Shown: positions 9,178-17,338 of the stretch, in pieces
How the letters are laid out: each line of letters starts with the position of its first letter
How positions within the stretch are numbered: position 1 is the stretch's first letter
Assembly (NCBI GenBank): GCA_944321685.1
Contig: CALUMH010000005.1
Coordinates: 56,441 to 120,440, forward strand
Length of the DNA stretch: 64,000 nucleotides
Direction of reading: 5' to 3'
Source: an uncultured Muribaculaceae bacterium
GTDB taxonomy: Bacteria > Bacteroidota > Bacteroidia > Bacteroidales > Muribaculaceae
Notes under the pieces: generated by a model
Seen by the model: the letters and a program-made list of their open reading frames with translations, nothing else
What the model was told of the DNA's origin: nothing
Database searches by the model: none
Made by a program: the position numbers and the translations under genes

Positions 9178-9222
9178 AATGTGCCGTTAACTACAAGGTA
9201 ACGGCACATTATTTTTTTATTT
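9178..9222 (+). terminator. Right inverted repeat forming a terminator hairpin with T-run
   Basis: Includes the right 27-bp repeat (9180-9206). A 12-bp stem, AATGTGCCGTTA (9178-9189) with TAACGGCACATT (9199-9210), has a 9-base loop and is followed by ATTTTTTTATTT. It should stop the rightward transcript after about 45 bases. The T-run is outside the invertible segment, so it stays on this side when the segment flips. Confidence 0.75.
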
Positions 9223-9453
9223 AACAGAGGCAACATTCAAATTTAACGTCTGAATTTCAGTACATTACATCACGCCACATTCATAGACACCCAAACAAAG
9301 CACCTCAAATATAACATACTTTAACACAATATTCTGCTTCACTATTCTCAACGTTATATACAAATTTACACATTATTTTTCCATTTTAAGAGAAAACAAG
9401 GCGCAACTCATGTGATACCTACGAGGCATTACAAAAATCTCAACATTGTTATT

Positions 9454-9577
9454 GTAGAGACGTGGCGTTGCCGCGTCTCGCTAATGGCAACGATTGATTT
9501 ACAATATGTTATATAATAAATGATTGTAGAGACGCGATTAATCGCGTCTTACGGGAGGCAAAATCGCATTTTGCCCC
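9454..9577. repeat. GTAGAGACG palindromic repeats (two units) plus hairpin
   Basis: Unit 1 at 9454-9479 pairs GTAGAGACG with CGCGTCTC; unit 2 at about 9525-9551 carries GACGCGATTAATCGCGTC; a third hairpin GGCAAAATCGCATTTTGCC follows at 9557-9575. The same palindromes recur at 43173-43200 and 49874-49960. This is a widespread REP-like palindrome type of Bacteroidetes intergenic DNA. Confidence 0.7.
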
Positions 9578-9633
9578 CGATGACAGCAACAATTGATATT
9601 CAAGGATTTACACAATATAGCTAATAACAGATG

Positions 9634-9700
9634 GAGGGTGTCAAATTTCAAATTAAGTGGCGGCAAAGCCGTCTCTTGATTTGCATTTCGACACACCCCC
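9634..9700. repeat. Modular intergenic repeat, copy D (minimal, ~67 bp)
   Basis: Ends GAGGGTGTCAAATTTCAAAT and its inverted partner ATTTGCATTTCGACACACCC, with GGCGGCAAAGCCGTC between. It keeps only the terminal parts of copy A and lacks the central hairpin. It sits just past the stop of the OPT transporter and could end its transcript. Confidence 0.65.
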
Positions 9701-9752
9701 AATTTAAAACCTCTTCAAGTGTAAAAATGCGACCTGTAAGAATTGCAATTTA

Positions 9753-11723
9753 TCATTCTTCGGGCTTGGCGCGGAAGCAGCTCCATGCAAGCCATATTAT
9801 AAGCATTACATACAACACCAACCCAAGTGCCTGCAATGTACCCTCGCCCAACGCATGGCTGTATTCAAATCCGGCAAACTTAACGCCTGCACTCACCACA
9901 CCCATAAGTGCGCCACCAGCAATGAAGCCCGAAGCAAGCAATGTACCGCGATCAAGGCGAGCCTTGTTGACGGCCTTGTCTTTCGACCGTGTGCTTACAA
10001 ACCAACTGATGGCTCCACCCACAAGCAGCGGCGTATTAAGTTCGATGGGGATGAACATACCCAACGAGAAAGCAAGAGCCGGAACACCAAGCCAATTAAG
10101 CAATACTGCAAATATCGCACCCACGATATAAAGCATCCACGGCGTTTCACCTCCCATCATCAACGGGTCGATAACGGCAGCCATTGCATTGGCCTGCGGT
10201 GCCACAAGAGCATCTTCACCCACAAAGCCATACACCTCGTTGAGCAACAGCATCACACCGCCAACGGTAGCTGCCGAAACAAATGTGCCCAGGAATTTCC
10301 ACGACTGCTGCTTGGCCGGAGTGGTACCTATCCAGTAACCTATCTTCATGTCGGTAACCATACCGCCGGCCATCGACAATGCCGTGCACACCACGCCGCC
10401 TATCACCATCGATGCCACAATACCGGCGGCACCTTCAAGACCTATGGCTACGAATATAGCCGAAGCTATGATAAGAGTCATGAGCGTCATGCCCGACACG
10501 GGATTGGTTCCCACTATTGCTATAGCATTGGCGGCCACTGTGGTAAACAGGAATGCTATCACTACTACCACGATGAATGCAATCACAGTCTGGAACAGGT
10601 TGTGTATCACCCCGAAATAGAAGAACACCGCCGTAACAATCAGCGCAGCAATGATGGCAAACACAAGCACATTCATAGCAATATCCTTCTGTGTGCGCAC
10701 AATATCTTTCGCACTCACGCTTTTACCCTTAAATTCCTTGCCTGCAAGCCCTACGGCATTCTTGATAATGGGCCATGACTTGATGATACCTATTATGCCA
10801 GACATGGCTATGCCGCCGATGCCTATATATCGCGCCTGGTCAGAGAATATCTGCTCGGGAGCCATCGAAGCAAACTCGGTGCTCATGCCGAGCAACGGAA
10901 TTATCACAAACCATATAAATGCCGAGCCGGCAAAGATGATAAAACTATATTTGAGACCGACAATGTATCCAAGCCCGAGTACCGCTGCCTGAGTGTTGAT
11001 CTTAAACACCATTTTGGCATTGGTGGCAATTTCGTTGCCCCACGGCAGGATTTTGGTGGTAAGCACGTCGCTCCACCAGCCGAAGGTCGATAACAAGAAA
11101 TCATAAACACCGCCTATAAGCCCGGCAAATACCAACGGACGAGCCTGGTTGCCACCTTTCTCTCCCGAAATCAGCACCTGGGTTGACGCCGTGGCCTCGG
11201 GGAACGGGAACTTACCGTGCATATCGGCACAAAAATACTTGCGGAACGGTATGAAAAACAATATGCCCAGCACGCCGCCAAGCATCGAGCTGAGGAACAC
11301 TTCAAAGAAATTGACAGCTATCTCGGGATACTTCGCCTTAAGGATATACAATGCCGGCAGCGTGAAAATGGCACCTGCCACCACCACACCCGATGATGCC
11401 CCTATCGACTGGATTATCACATTTTCGCCAAGCGCGTTTTTGCGCTTCATCGCCGATGACAACCCCACGGCAATAATGGCAATGGGGATTGCCGCTTCAA
11501 ACACTTGACCTATTCTCAACCCAAGGTATGCCGCAGCCGCGCTGAATACCACCGCAAGTATAAGGCCGAGCGAAACGCTGTAGGGTGTAACCTCGGGATA
11601 ATTGCGGTCGGGACGCAGCACAGGCACATACTTCTCCCCTTCCTTCAGTTCGCGGAAGGCATTTTCGGGAATACCCGCCCCTTCCACCGGAAGTTCTTGC
11701 TTGCTTTCTTTGTCGTTTTGCAT
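9753..11723 (-). CDS. OPT-family oligopeptide transporter
   Basis: Proton-driven importer of small peptides or related compounds in the inner membrane, about 656 residues with some 14-16 hydrophobic segments. Family-typical stretches are the N-terminal VTPYSVSLGLILAVVFSAAAAYLGLRIGQ and, later, KFPFPEATASTQVL. I place the start at the ATG at 11723 (MQNDKESKQELP) because the -7 box at 11768-11775 lies within the longer possible reading frame, whose extra 19 codons would start at 11780, upstream of the promoter. The gene stands alone, and the substrate cannot be read from the sequence. Confidence 0.92.
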   Translation of the reverse strand: MQNDKESKQELPVEGAGIPENAFRELKEGEKYVPVLRPDRNYPEVTPYSVSLGLILAVVFSAAAAYLGLRIGQVFEAAIPIAIIAVGLSSAMKRKNALGENVIIQSIGASSGVVVAGAIFTLPALYILKAKYPEIAVNFFEVFLSSMLGGVLGILFFIPFRKYFCADMHGKFPFPEATASTQVLISGEKGGNQARPLVFAGLIGGVYDFLLSTFGWWSDVLTTKILPWGNEIATNAKMVFKINTQAAVLGLGYIVGLKYSFIIFAGSAFIWFVIIPLLGMSTEFASMAPEQIFSDQARYIGIGGIAMSGIIGIIKSWPIIKNAVGLAGKEFKGKSVSAKDIVRTQKDIAMNVLVFAIIAALIVTAVFFYFGVIHNLFQTVIAFIVVVVIAFLFTTVAANAIAIVGTNPVSGMTLMTLIIASAIFVAIGLEGAAGIVASMVIGGVVCTALSMAGGMVTDMKIGYWIGTTPAKQQSWKFLGTFVSAATVGGVMLLLNEVYGFVGEDALVAPQANAMAAVIDPLMMGGETPWMLYIVGAIFAVLLNWLGVPALAFSLGMFIPIELNTPLLVGGAISWFVSTRSKDKAVNKARLDRGTLLASGFIAGGALMGVVSAGVKFAGFEYSHALGEGTLQALGLVLYVMLIIWLAWSCFRAKPEE

Positions 11724-11767
11724 CTTATTTTTATTATAAAGTTTACATTCAAGCACATAATCGGCAG

Positions 11768-11775
11768 CAAAAGTA
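11768..11775 (-). promoter_or_regulatory. -7 box for the OPT transporter
   Basis: Minus-strand TACTTTTG, 44 bases before the ATG at 11723. It decides the start codon, since the longer frame begins upstream of it. Confidence 0.6.
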
Positions 11776-11947
11776 ACCATTTTTGCTTAAATAAACGCAC
11801 GATACCTGTAATTATGCTTTTTCTGATGCAATTTTGCACATTACCGGCAAAAATCAAGCTTAATTCCATCACAATAAAAACGCCATCCTGGCGTTATATG
11901 ATATGAAGAGTGTAATCACAGTGTGTATATCTTAAAATGGGAAACTT

Positions 11948-12106
11948 ATGAAAAGGAAACTGAAAGCGTTAGGGCTTATTTTAGGGGTTACGGCACTCAT
12001 TGCCGCAACCTATGTCGGTTTTTCCCGACTGATAGAAAAGCATCTCGCCAACGAATCGATAGGTGTGTCGATATTTACCACCGAACTTGCCAAAAGCGCA
12101 TACTGA
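11948..12106 (+). CDS. Possible 52-residue single-span membrane protein
   Basis: Short ORF beginning MKRKLKALGLILGVTALIAA and ending TTELAKSAY. It has a basic N-terminus, one hydrophobic segment (about residues 8-24) and a soluble tail, the shape of a small inner-membrane protein or a type II membrane anchor. It is followed within 25 bases by a strong terminator, which supports a real transcript. An imperfect -7 (CAATTTTG, 11829-11836) and a small hairpin (11879-11895) lie upstream. I do not recognise the family. Confidence 0.45.
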   Translation: MKRKLKALGLILGVTALIAATYVGFSRLIEKHLANESIGVSIFTTELAKSAY

Positions 12107-12129
12107 AAATTCGAGGTTGCTCAGTAAAA

Positions 12130-12177
12130 AACACCCGGTTACAGCATTAAGTGCAAACCGGGTGTTGATCTTTTTTT
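12130..12177. terminator. Bidirectional terminator between recA and the small ORF
   Basis: An 11-bp stem, AACACCCGGTT (12130-12140) with AACCGGGTGTT (12156-12166), is followed by GATCTTTTTTT on the plus strand and preceded by AAAAA, which gives a T-run on the minus strand. It serves both the small plus-strand ORF and recA. Confidence 0.85.
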
Positions 12178-12193
12178 GATGATTATGTGACAA

Positions 12194-13294
12194 TCAGGCT
12201 TTGGCTTCCTTCATCGCAGCCATGATTTTGCTTTCAAGTTCTTCGGCGAGTTCAGGATTGTCGGCTATGGTGCGCTTGGCGGCATCGCGGCCTTGCCCCA
12301 GCTTGGTGTCGCCATAAGAGAACCATGCACCGCTCTTTTTCACAATGCCATATTCCACGCCAAGGTCCACAATCTCACCTGTCTTAGAAATACCTTCACC
12401 GAAAAGTATTTCAAATTCAGCCTTGCGGAACGGTGGCGCAACCTTGTTCTTAACCACTTTCACACGTGTCATGTTGCCAAGTATGTTTTCACCATCTTTC
12501 ACCTGCCCCGTGCGGCGAATGTCAAGACGCACCGACGAATAGAACTTCAATGCATTGCCGCCGGTGGTGGTTTCGGGATTGCCGAACATCACACCTATCT
12601 TCTCGCGCAGCTGGTTGATGAATATGCACGTGGTATTGGTCTTTGATATGGTGGAAGTGAGTTTGCGCAATGCCTGCGACATTAACCGTGCCTGCAATCC
12701 CACCTTGTTATCGCCCATGTCACCTTCTATTTCATTCTTCGGCGTAAGGGCTGCCACCGAGTCGATTACAATAATATCGATGGCCGACGAGCGGATAAGT
12801 TGGTCGGCAATCTCAAGAGCCTGTTCTCCGTTATCGGGCTGCGCAATCCACAAGTTGTTGACATCGACGCCGAGTTTCTCGGCATAAAAACGGTCGAATG
12901 CGTGTTCGGCATCGATAATGGCGGCAATGCCACCCTGCTTTTGCGCCTCGGCTATGGCATGAATGGCAAGTGTGGTCTTACCCGACGACTCAGGACCGAA
13001 AATTTCGATTATGCGTCCGCGAGGGTAGCCGCCCACACCAAGTGCATAATCAAGCCCTATGGAACCTGTGGGAATAACGGCAATATCCTCGATTTTCTCA
13101 TCGCCAAGTTTCATTATGGCACCACGACCGAACGACTTGTCGATTTTATCCATGGCCACCTGCAATGCCTTCAATTTTTCTTCAGGCACAGGCACACGGC
13201 CGAATTTCAACGTTTCTTGCTGTCCTTGCTGCCCGTCGGCTTGCGGCATATCGGCAGCGGTATCTTTTGATTTCTTATCAGCCATATGTGACAT
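12194..13294 (-). CDS. recA: Recombinase RecA
   Basis: The DNA strand-exchange ATPase central to homologous recombination and the SOS response, 366 residues. Walker A is GPESSGKTT, the Walker B region is [12 protein letters not shown], and the DNA-binding loop area reads [48 protein letters not shown]. The acidic C-terminal tail is short. ATG codons at 13294 and 13285 are both possible; the first leaves a 4-base gap to bcp, so the two are one operon with bcp first. The strong terminator at 12130-12177 follows. Confidence 0.98.
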   Translation of the reverse strand: MSHMADKKSKDTAADMPQADGQQGQQETLKFGRVPVPEEKLKALQVAMDKIDKSFGRGAIMKLGDEKIEDIAVIPTGSIGLDYALGVGGYPRGRIIEIFGPESSGKTTLAIHAIAEAQKQGGIAAIIDAEHAFDRFYAEKLGVDVNNLWIAQPDNGEQALEIADQLIRSSAIDIIVIDSVAALTPKNEIEGDMGDNKVGLQARLMSQALRKLTSTISKTNTTCIFINQLREKIGVMFGNPETTTGGNALKFYSSVRLDIRRTGQVKDGENILGNMTRVKVVKNKVAPPFRKAEFEILFGEGISKTGEIVDLGVEYGIVKKSGAWFSYGDTKLGQGRDAAKRTIADNPELAEELESKIMAAMKEAKA

Positions 13295-13298
13295 TTAT

Positions 13299-13751
13299 TT
13301 ATTTCTTCAAATTAAGTATTTGATTGGCGGCATCCTTGGTATTGACCTTGGTGATTATGTCGGCCACGCGCCCTTCTTCATCGATAAGGAAAGTTGTACG
13401 CACCGTACCCATACTTTCTCGCCCGCACATTTTTTTCAACTGCCACACGCCAAATGCCTTGTTAAGTTCAAGGTCGGTATCGGCAATCAGCGGGAACGGC
13501 AATGAATGCTTTTCGGCAAACTTCTTATGCGAAGCGGCCGAATCCTTACTCACTCCCACTATGGCATAACCGGCAGCCAGCAATTCGCCATAGCCTGCCG
13601 CAAGGCTGCAAGCCTCGGCCGTGCAGCCGGGAGTGTTGTCCTTGGGATAAAAATAAATCACGAGCTTCTTGCCGGCAAAGTCGGCAGCTTTTATTTCATT
13701 ACCCTCGGCATCAAAGCCAAGCACATCGGGTATCTTATCTCCTATTTCCAT
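13299..13751 (-). CDS. bcp: Peroxiredoxin, BCP/PrxQ type
   Basis: Thiol peroxidase reducing hydrogen and organic peroxides, 150 residues, one thioredoxin-fold domain. The peroxidatic cysteine and the likely resolving cysteine lie five residues apart in DNTPGCTAEACSLAAGY, as in Escherichia coli Bcp. The opening MEIGDKIPDVLGFDAEGNE is typical of the family. It is cotranscribed with recA, pairing peroxide defence with DNA repair. Confidence 0.95.
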   Translation of the reverse strand: MEIGDKIPDVLGFDAEGNEIKAADFAGKKLVIYFYPKDNTPGCTAEACSLAAGYGELLAAGYAIVGVSKDSAASHKKFAEKHSLPFPLIADTDLELNKAFGVWQLKKMCGRESMGTVRTTFLIDEEGRVADIITKVNTKDAANQILNLKK

Positions 13752-13779
13752 AAATACAATTGTTGTTTTAATCGTTTTG

Positions 13780-13787
13780 TAAAGATA
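13780..13787 (-). promoter_or_regulatory. -7-like box for the bcp-recA operon
   Basis: Minus-strand TATCTTTA, one base off TAnnTTTG, 28 bases before the ATG at 13751. Confidence 0.4.
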
Positions 13788-13893
13788 ATGCTAAACATCG
13801 GCAATACAAAATGCCATTCATGCTTTCATGCTGCAAAATTACAGCCACGCCGGGCAATATCGGTGCCCACATATCACAATAATAGCAAAAACA

Positions 13894-14532
13894 TCACCAC
13901 TCAAACCCGGCAGTCACTCCGATGCTGTTGAGCGATATGCCATCATAACGGTTGTGATAGTAATAATCGTCATAGTCATAATACCGCTGTTGGATAAGGC
14001 CGTAGCTCACACCTACGTTAAATGCCGACTTTGCGCCAAGCGCAAACCTCAACCCGATGCTGCAATTGAGGTAAAAGCAAAAGTCATTGTCGATGATGCC
14101 GTTGTCGATGGTAATATAGTCATCGCCCACAAGGAAAGCCACCCCCGTCTTGCAATCGAAGAAAAAAGATATGGCACTGCGGCCCGAATAGCGGAAGTCG
14201 AGGAACAGTGGCACCATATAGGCATTGTCCGACACTTCAAGGTCGGCATCCCACCGTGTGGGGTGCTCCACAGTTTCGGTTTTCAAGACATCGACACCTG
14301 CGCCCAAGCCTGCAAATACCCTGCCGTTACTCACTCCATGCGATGTGGTCGCCTCGAATTTGTTGGCCTTGTAATAACCCACACCCGCCGAATAACCGAC
14401 ATCAACATAGCCGTTATAGGAAAACAACGACAGCGATTGCTGGGTTTGCACAAATTGCATCAAGTCGGAAAACTGCGCTTGCGCCGACATCGCCGCCACA
14501 ACCGACAAAATAATGGTTAACAGCTTTTTCAT
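13894..14532 (-). CDS. Small outer-membrane beta-barrel-like protein
   Basis: A 212-residue exported protein. I start it at the second ATG (14532), which gives a clean signal peptide MKKLLTIILSVVAAMSAQAQ cut after AQA. The mature part alternates polar and aromatic residues, has a Tyr-rich segment near the end (QQRYYDYDDYYYHNRYDG), and finishes in GVTAGFEW, an aromatic C-terminal residue as in outer-membrane barrels recognised by the BAM complex. Its size suits an 8-10-strand barrel. Function is unknown; it stands between the bcp operon and pyrC on the same strand. Confidence 0.75.
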   Translation of the reverse strand: MKKLLTIILSVVAAMSAQAQFSDLMQFVQTQQSLSLFSYNGYVDVGYSAGVGYYKANKFEATTSHGVSNGRVFAGLGAGVDVLKTETVEHPTRWDADLEVSDNAYMVPLFLDFRYSGRSAISFFFDCKTGVAFLVGDDYITIDNGIIDNDFCFYLNCSIGLRFALGAKSAFNVGVSYGLIQQRYYDYDDYYYHNRYDGISLNSIGVTAGFEW

Positions 14533-14568
14533 GACATACAAAAACAGTGTGATTGGTGGAAAATAACT

Positions 14569-15924
14569 TTAACTGAACCTCATGCGCCGCCCGTGAGGTT
14601 TTTCATCGAAGACACCATCGGAATAGACTTCGGCCCCGTTCACAAATGTCCTTACCACACGGTTATGGAACGTGGTGCCGACAAATGGCGACCAGCCGCA
14701 ACGCGAAACCACATCTTGCTGTGTAACGGTAAAGGCGGCTTCTGAATCTATGATGGCGATATCGGCATGATAGCCGGGTCGCAGGAAACCTCGGCGATCG
14801 ATACGGTAAAGCCGAGCCGGGGCATGACACATTTTATCCACAACTTGCTCAACTGTAAACACGCCTTCACGTGCCATTTCAAGCATGGCAACAAGCGAAA
14901 ATTGCACAAGCGGCATTCCCGATGCGGCCTTCAAGCAATTACCCTGCTTTTCCTGCCACAGGTGCGGAGCATGGTCGGTAGCCACTATGTCGATTGCACC
15001 ACTGCGCAAGGCTTCACGCAGGGCATCACGATCGGCGGCGGTTTTTATCGCGGGATTACACTTTATCATGTTTCCAAGACTGGCATAATCTTCATCGCAA
15101 AACCACAAGTGGTGCACACACACCTCGGCAGTTATGCGTTTGTCGGCAAGCGGCGTACGACTGTCGAAAAGCGGCAATTCGCGAGCCGTGGACAAGTGCA
15201 ACACGTGCAACCTGGTTCCGTAACGGGAGGCACGTTCCACCGCACGAGCCGTGGACACATAGCAGGCCTCGGCATCGCGAATGAGCGGATGATACTCTAC
15301 CGGGAGATCGTCACCTCGCTCGGCCACATACCGGGCACGGTTGGCGGCTATGGTCGCTTCATCTTCGGAGTGCACGGCAATCAAAGCCGGAACTTCGGCA
15401 AAAAGCCTGTGCAACGCCTCAGGGTCGCTCACAAGCATATTACCCGTGGAACTGCCCAGGAACGCCTTCACTCCACACGTCTTGGAATAATCCACGTCGA
15501 GCAAAGTATCGATATTGTCGTTGGTGGCACCTATGAAAAAACTGAAATTGGCTAACGACACGTCGGCGGCATGGCGATATTTCGCCTCAAGCAGCTCGAC
15601 TGAAGTTGTAGGCGGCACCACATTGGGCATATCCATATATGAAGTAACACCTCCCGCCACTGCGGCACGCGACTCGGTGTATATGTCGGCCTTGTGCGTC
15701 AATCCCGGGTCGCGAAAGTGAACCTGGTCGTCAATTACACCGGGAATTGCGAGGCAACCTTTCAAATCGATACATTTTCCGCACGAAGCACGTGCGGCAT
15801 CATCGGGCGTACCATGCCCCACACAGGCAATTGTCTCCCCCTCGATGACTATATACCCCGGGAACCGTTCACCTTCGTTGACGATGATTGCATTATGCAG
15901 CAATGTGCGACCGTTTGTATTCAT
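14569..15924 (-). CDS. pyrC: Dihydroorotase
   Basis: Zinc amidohydrolase that closes carbamoyl-aspartate to dihydroorotate in pyrimidine synthesis, 451 residues, the class I (PyrC/multifunctional-type) length. Key sites are DDQVHFRDPGLTHK with the metal-binding HxH-type pair (Q-V-H here, so the first His is replaced), MPNVVPPTT, HVLHLSTA, a conserved VCVHHLWF and the metal/base stretch ATDHAPH. It overlaps the glycosyltransferase upstream by one base (TAATG), so both are in one operon driven from 16714-16721. The DQVH in place of the usual DxHVH is worth noting but this variant occurs in Bacteroidales dihydroorotases as far as I recall. Confidence 0.92.
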   Translation of the reverse strand: MNTNGRTLLHNAIIVNEGERFPGYIVIEGETIACVGHGTPDDAARASCGKCIDLKGCLAIPGVIDDQVHFRDPGLTHKADIYTESRAAVAGGVTSYMDMPNVVPPTTSVELLEAKYRHAADVSLANFSFFIGATNDNIDTLLDVDYSKTCGVKAFLGSSTGNMLVSDPEALHRLFAEVPALIAVHSEDEATIAANRARYVAERGDDLPVEYHPLIRDAEACYVSTARAVERASRYGTRLHVLHLSTARELPLFDSRTPLADKRITAEVCVHHLWFCDEDYASLGNMIKCNPAIKTAADRDALREALRSGAIDIVATDHAPHLWQEKQGNCLKAASGMPLVQFSLVAMLEMAREGVFTVEQVVDKMCHAPARLYRIDRRGFLRPGYHADIAIIDSEAAFTVTQQDVVSRCGWSPFVGTTFHNRVVRTFVNGAEVYSDGVFDEKPHGRRMRFS

Positions 15925-16685
15925 TATTTCAATTTTTTACGTTTGAATTTAGGATTAAACCAACTCGACACCTTCAACTGTATAACGCCAAACAATGCCT
16001 CGCCGAATATACTGGTATTCATCTTGCTGGTCCCAAGCACGCGGTTGACAAATATAATAGGCACTTCCACTATATTGAATCCGAGCTTGTAGGCCGTGAA
16101 TTTCATCTCTATTTGGAACGCATACCCCTTGAAATGAATCTTGTCGAGGTCGATTGTCTCAAGCACACAACGGCGGTAGCACACAAACCCTGCCGTGGTA
16201 TCACGCACGTGCATACCTGTTATAAGTCTCACATACGCACTGGCATAATACGACATCATCACGCGACCCATGGGCCAGTTCACAACATTAACGCCCGAAA
16301 TGTAACGCGACCCGATTGCAACGTCTGCCCCTTGCTCGGCACAAGCCTTGTGCAACGGTATCAAATCTTTCGGGTTATGGCTGAAATCGGCATCCATCTC
16401 GGTGATATACTCATACCCGGCATCGAGCGCCCATTTAAACCCGGTAATATAAGCCGTGCCCAACCCCTGCTTGCCCGGACGCTGCAACAAGTGCAGCCGT
16501 CCGGCATGAGACTGCTGTTTCTCTTTCACAATCGCGGCAGTGCCGTCGGGCGAATTATCGTCGATGACAAGTATATCGAAGTCATATTCCAACTTAAACA
16601 CGGCTTCGATGATATTGGCGATATTTTCTTTTTCATTGTAAGTCGGGATAATCACCAGGCTATCCGACCCTCTGTTTTCTAACAT
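15924..16685 (-). CDS. Dolichol-phosphate mannosyltransferase-like glycosyltransferase (GT2)
   Basis: Family 2 glycosyltransferase of 253 residues that probably moves a sugar from a nucleotide donor to a polyprenyl phosphate at the inner face of the membrane. The N-terminal VIIPTYNEKENI, DDNSPDGTAAIV and metal-binding MDADFSHNP are classic for the DPM1/Ppm group, as is GSRYISGVNVVNWP further on. There is no C-terminal membrane region, so it matches the short soluble or peripheral type. The basic tail FKRKKLK may touch the membrane. It is first in an operon with pyrC. Confidence 0.9.
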   Translation of the reverse strand: MLENRGSDSLVIIPTYNEKENIANIIEAVFKLEYDFDILVIDDNSPDGTAAIVKEKQQSHAGRLHLLQRPGKQGLGTAYITGFKWALDAGYEYITEMDADFSHNPKDLIPLHKACAEQGADVAIGSRYISGVNVVNWPMGRVMMSYYASAYVRLITGMHVRDTTAGFVCYRRCVLETIDLDKIHFKGYAFQIEMKFTAYKLGFNIVEVPIIFVNRVLGTSKMNTSIFGEALFGVIQLKVSSWFNPKFKRKKLK

Positions 16686-16713
16686 CTATGTGCTGTTTTA
16701 TGGCTTGATAGCA

Positions 16714-16721
16714 CAAAAATA
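16714..16721 (-). promoter_or_regulatory. -7 box for the glycosyltransferase-pyrC operon
   Basis: Minus-strand TATTTTTG matches TAnnTTTG, 29 bases before the ATG at 16685. Confidence 0.5.
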
Positions 16722-16849
16722 ATCTATTCCCCCGTCATTAAGAAAAAATCACGCATTTTTATTTGCCATGCAACCGGTCGGACATAGCGCATTTTTATGC
16801 CGTGCAACATAAAAATGGTTCAATATTTTACTATTTCAGAATTATGACA

Positions 16850-16857
16850 TAACTTTG
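16850..16857 (+). promoter_or_regulatory. -7 box for the marR-efflux operon
   Basis: TAACTTTG, 44 bases before the ATG at 16901. The AT-rich region up to 16714 separates it from the divergent promoter and is the likely operator zone of the MarR regulator. Confidence 0.55.
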
Positions 16858-16900
16858 CAGCCCGAAAAAAGATTGTAAAAAATAACGCACATTGGTTTAT

Positions 16901-17338
16901 ATGGATGGAGCCGAAGCACGCAAGTTAGCACACATCGTAATTCGCACTCGCAGGGCTTTCAAACAGGCCATCTGCAAGTCGATAAAACAACACGGAATCG
17001 ACTTGACATTTGAAACACTGCAAGTAATAAACAGCCTGTGGCAAGAAGAGGGTGTAAGCCAGCAAACACTTGCCGAACGTGTGGCAAAAAACAAAGCCAG
17101 CCTTACCGGCCTGCTCGCCAACCTTGAAAAAAAAGGATACATATTCCGTCGGGAATGCACCGACGACAGGCGCAACAAGCGTGTATTCCTCACCGCGGCA
17201 GGCAAAGAATTACAACAAACCGTAAAACCGGCAATCGACGATGTGTATGTGTATGTGGAAAAAGCCCTCGGCCTTGACAGCATCAGGATCAACCAAAATT
17301 TATTCACCCGGTTATATGGCATTGTCGAAGATTATTAA
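16901..17338 (+). CDS. MarR-family transcriptional regulator
   Basis: A 145-residue winged-helix regulator, likely a ligand-released repressor of the exporter genes that follow. The helix-turn-helix is in GVSQQTLAERVAKNKASLTGLLANLEKKGYIFR and the wing in ECTDDRRNKRVFLTAAG, the standard MarR DRR motif. I use the ATG at 16901 rather than the TTG at 16892. Its end overlaps the start of the TolC-like gene by 23 bases, so regulator and exporter are one operon, the usual arrangement for autoregulated MarR-controlled pumps. Confidence 0.93.
   Translation: MDGAEARKLAHIVIRTRRAFKQAICKSIKQHGIDLTFETLQVINSLWQEEGVSQQTLAERVAKNKASLTGLLANLEKKGYIFRRECTDDRRNKRVFLTAAGKELQQTVKPAIDDVYVYVEKALGLDSIRINQNLFTRLYGIVEDY

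Larger units (their letters stand above)
8822..9206. other. Putative invertible promoter segment (inverton), OFF orientation
   Basis: A 385-bp segment bounded by perfect 27-bp inverted repeats (8822-8848 and 9180-9206) with 331 bp between. Each repeat is itself a dyad: arms TGCCGTTA and TAACGGCA around the asymmetric 9-base core ACTACAAGG, the layout of a tyrosine-recombinase crossover site. Inside, next to the right repeat, is a strong promoter (-7 TATATTTG at 9159-9166) firing rightward, away from the collagen-like gene that starts at 8741. Flipping the segment would put the -7 box at 8862-8869 on the minus strand, aimed at that gene with a leader of about 115 bases. No recombinase gene is in the window; it would act in trans. 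There is no convincing ORF inside. Confidence 0.8.
8742..9752. other. 1-kb intergenic region: switch plus repeats
   Basis: No supported gene. It holds the leader of the collagen-like gene (8742-8821), the invertible segment (8822-9206), an AT-rich stretch (9223-9450) in which I see nothing, the GTAGAGACG palindromes (9454-9577) and the short repeat copy D (9634-9700). On the minus strand the best alternative -7 for the lipoprotein gene is GATGTTTG at 8892-8899, one base off consensus. Confidence 0.7.

Noticed and set aside
9855..10778. 307-residue plus-strand open frame over the OPT transporter
   Set aside because: Very rich in His and Arg, no fold or start signal, entirely antisense to a good membrane protein.
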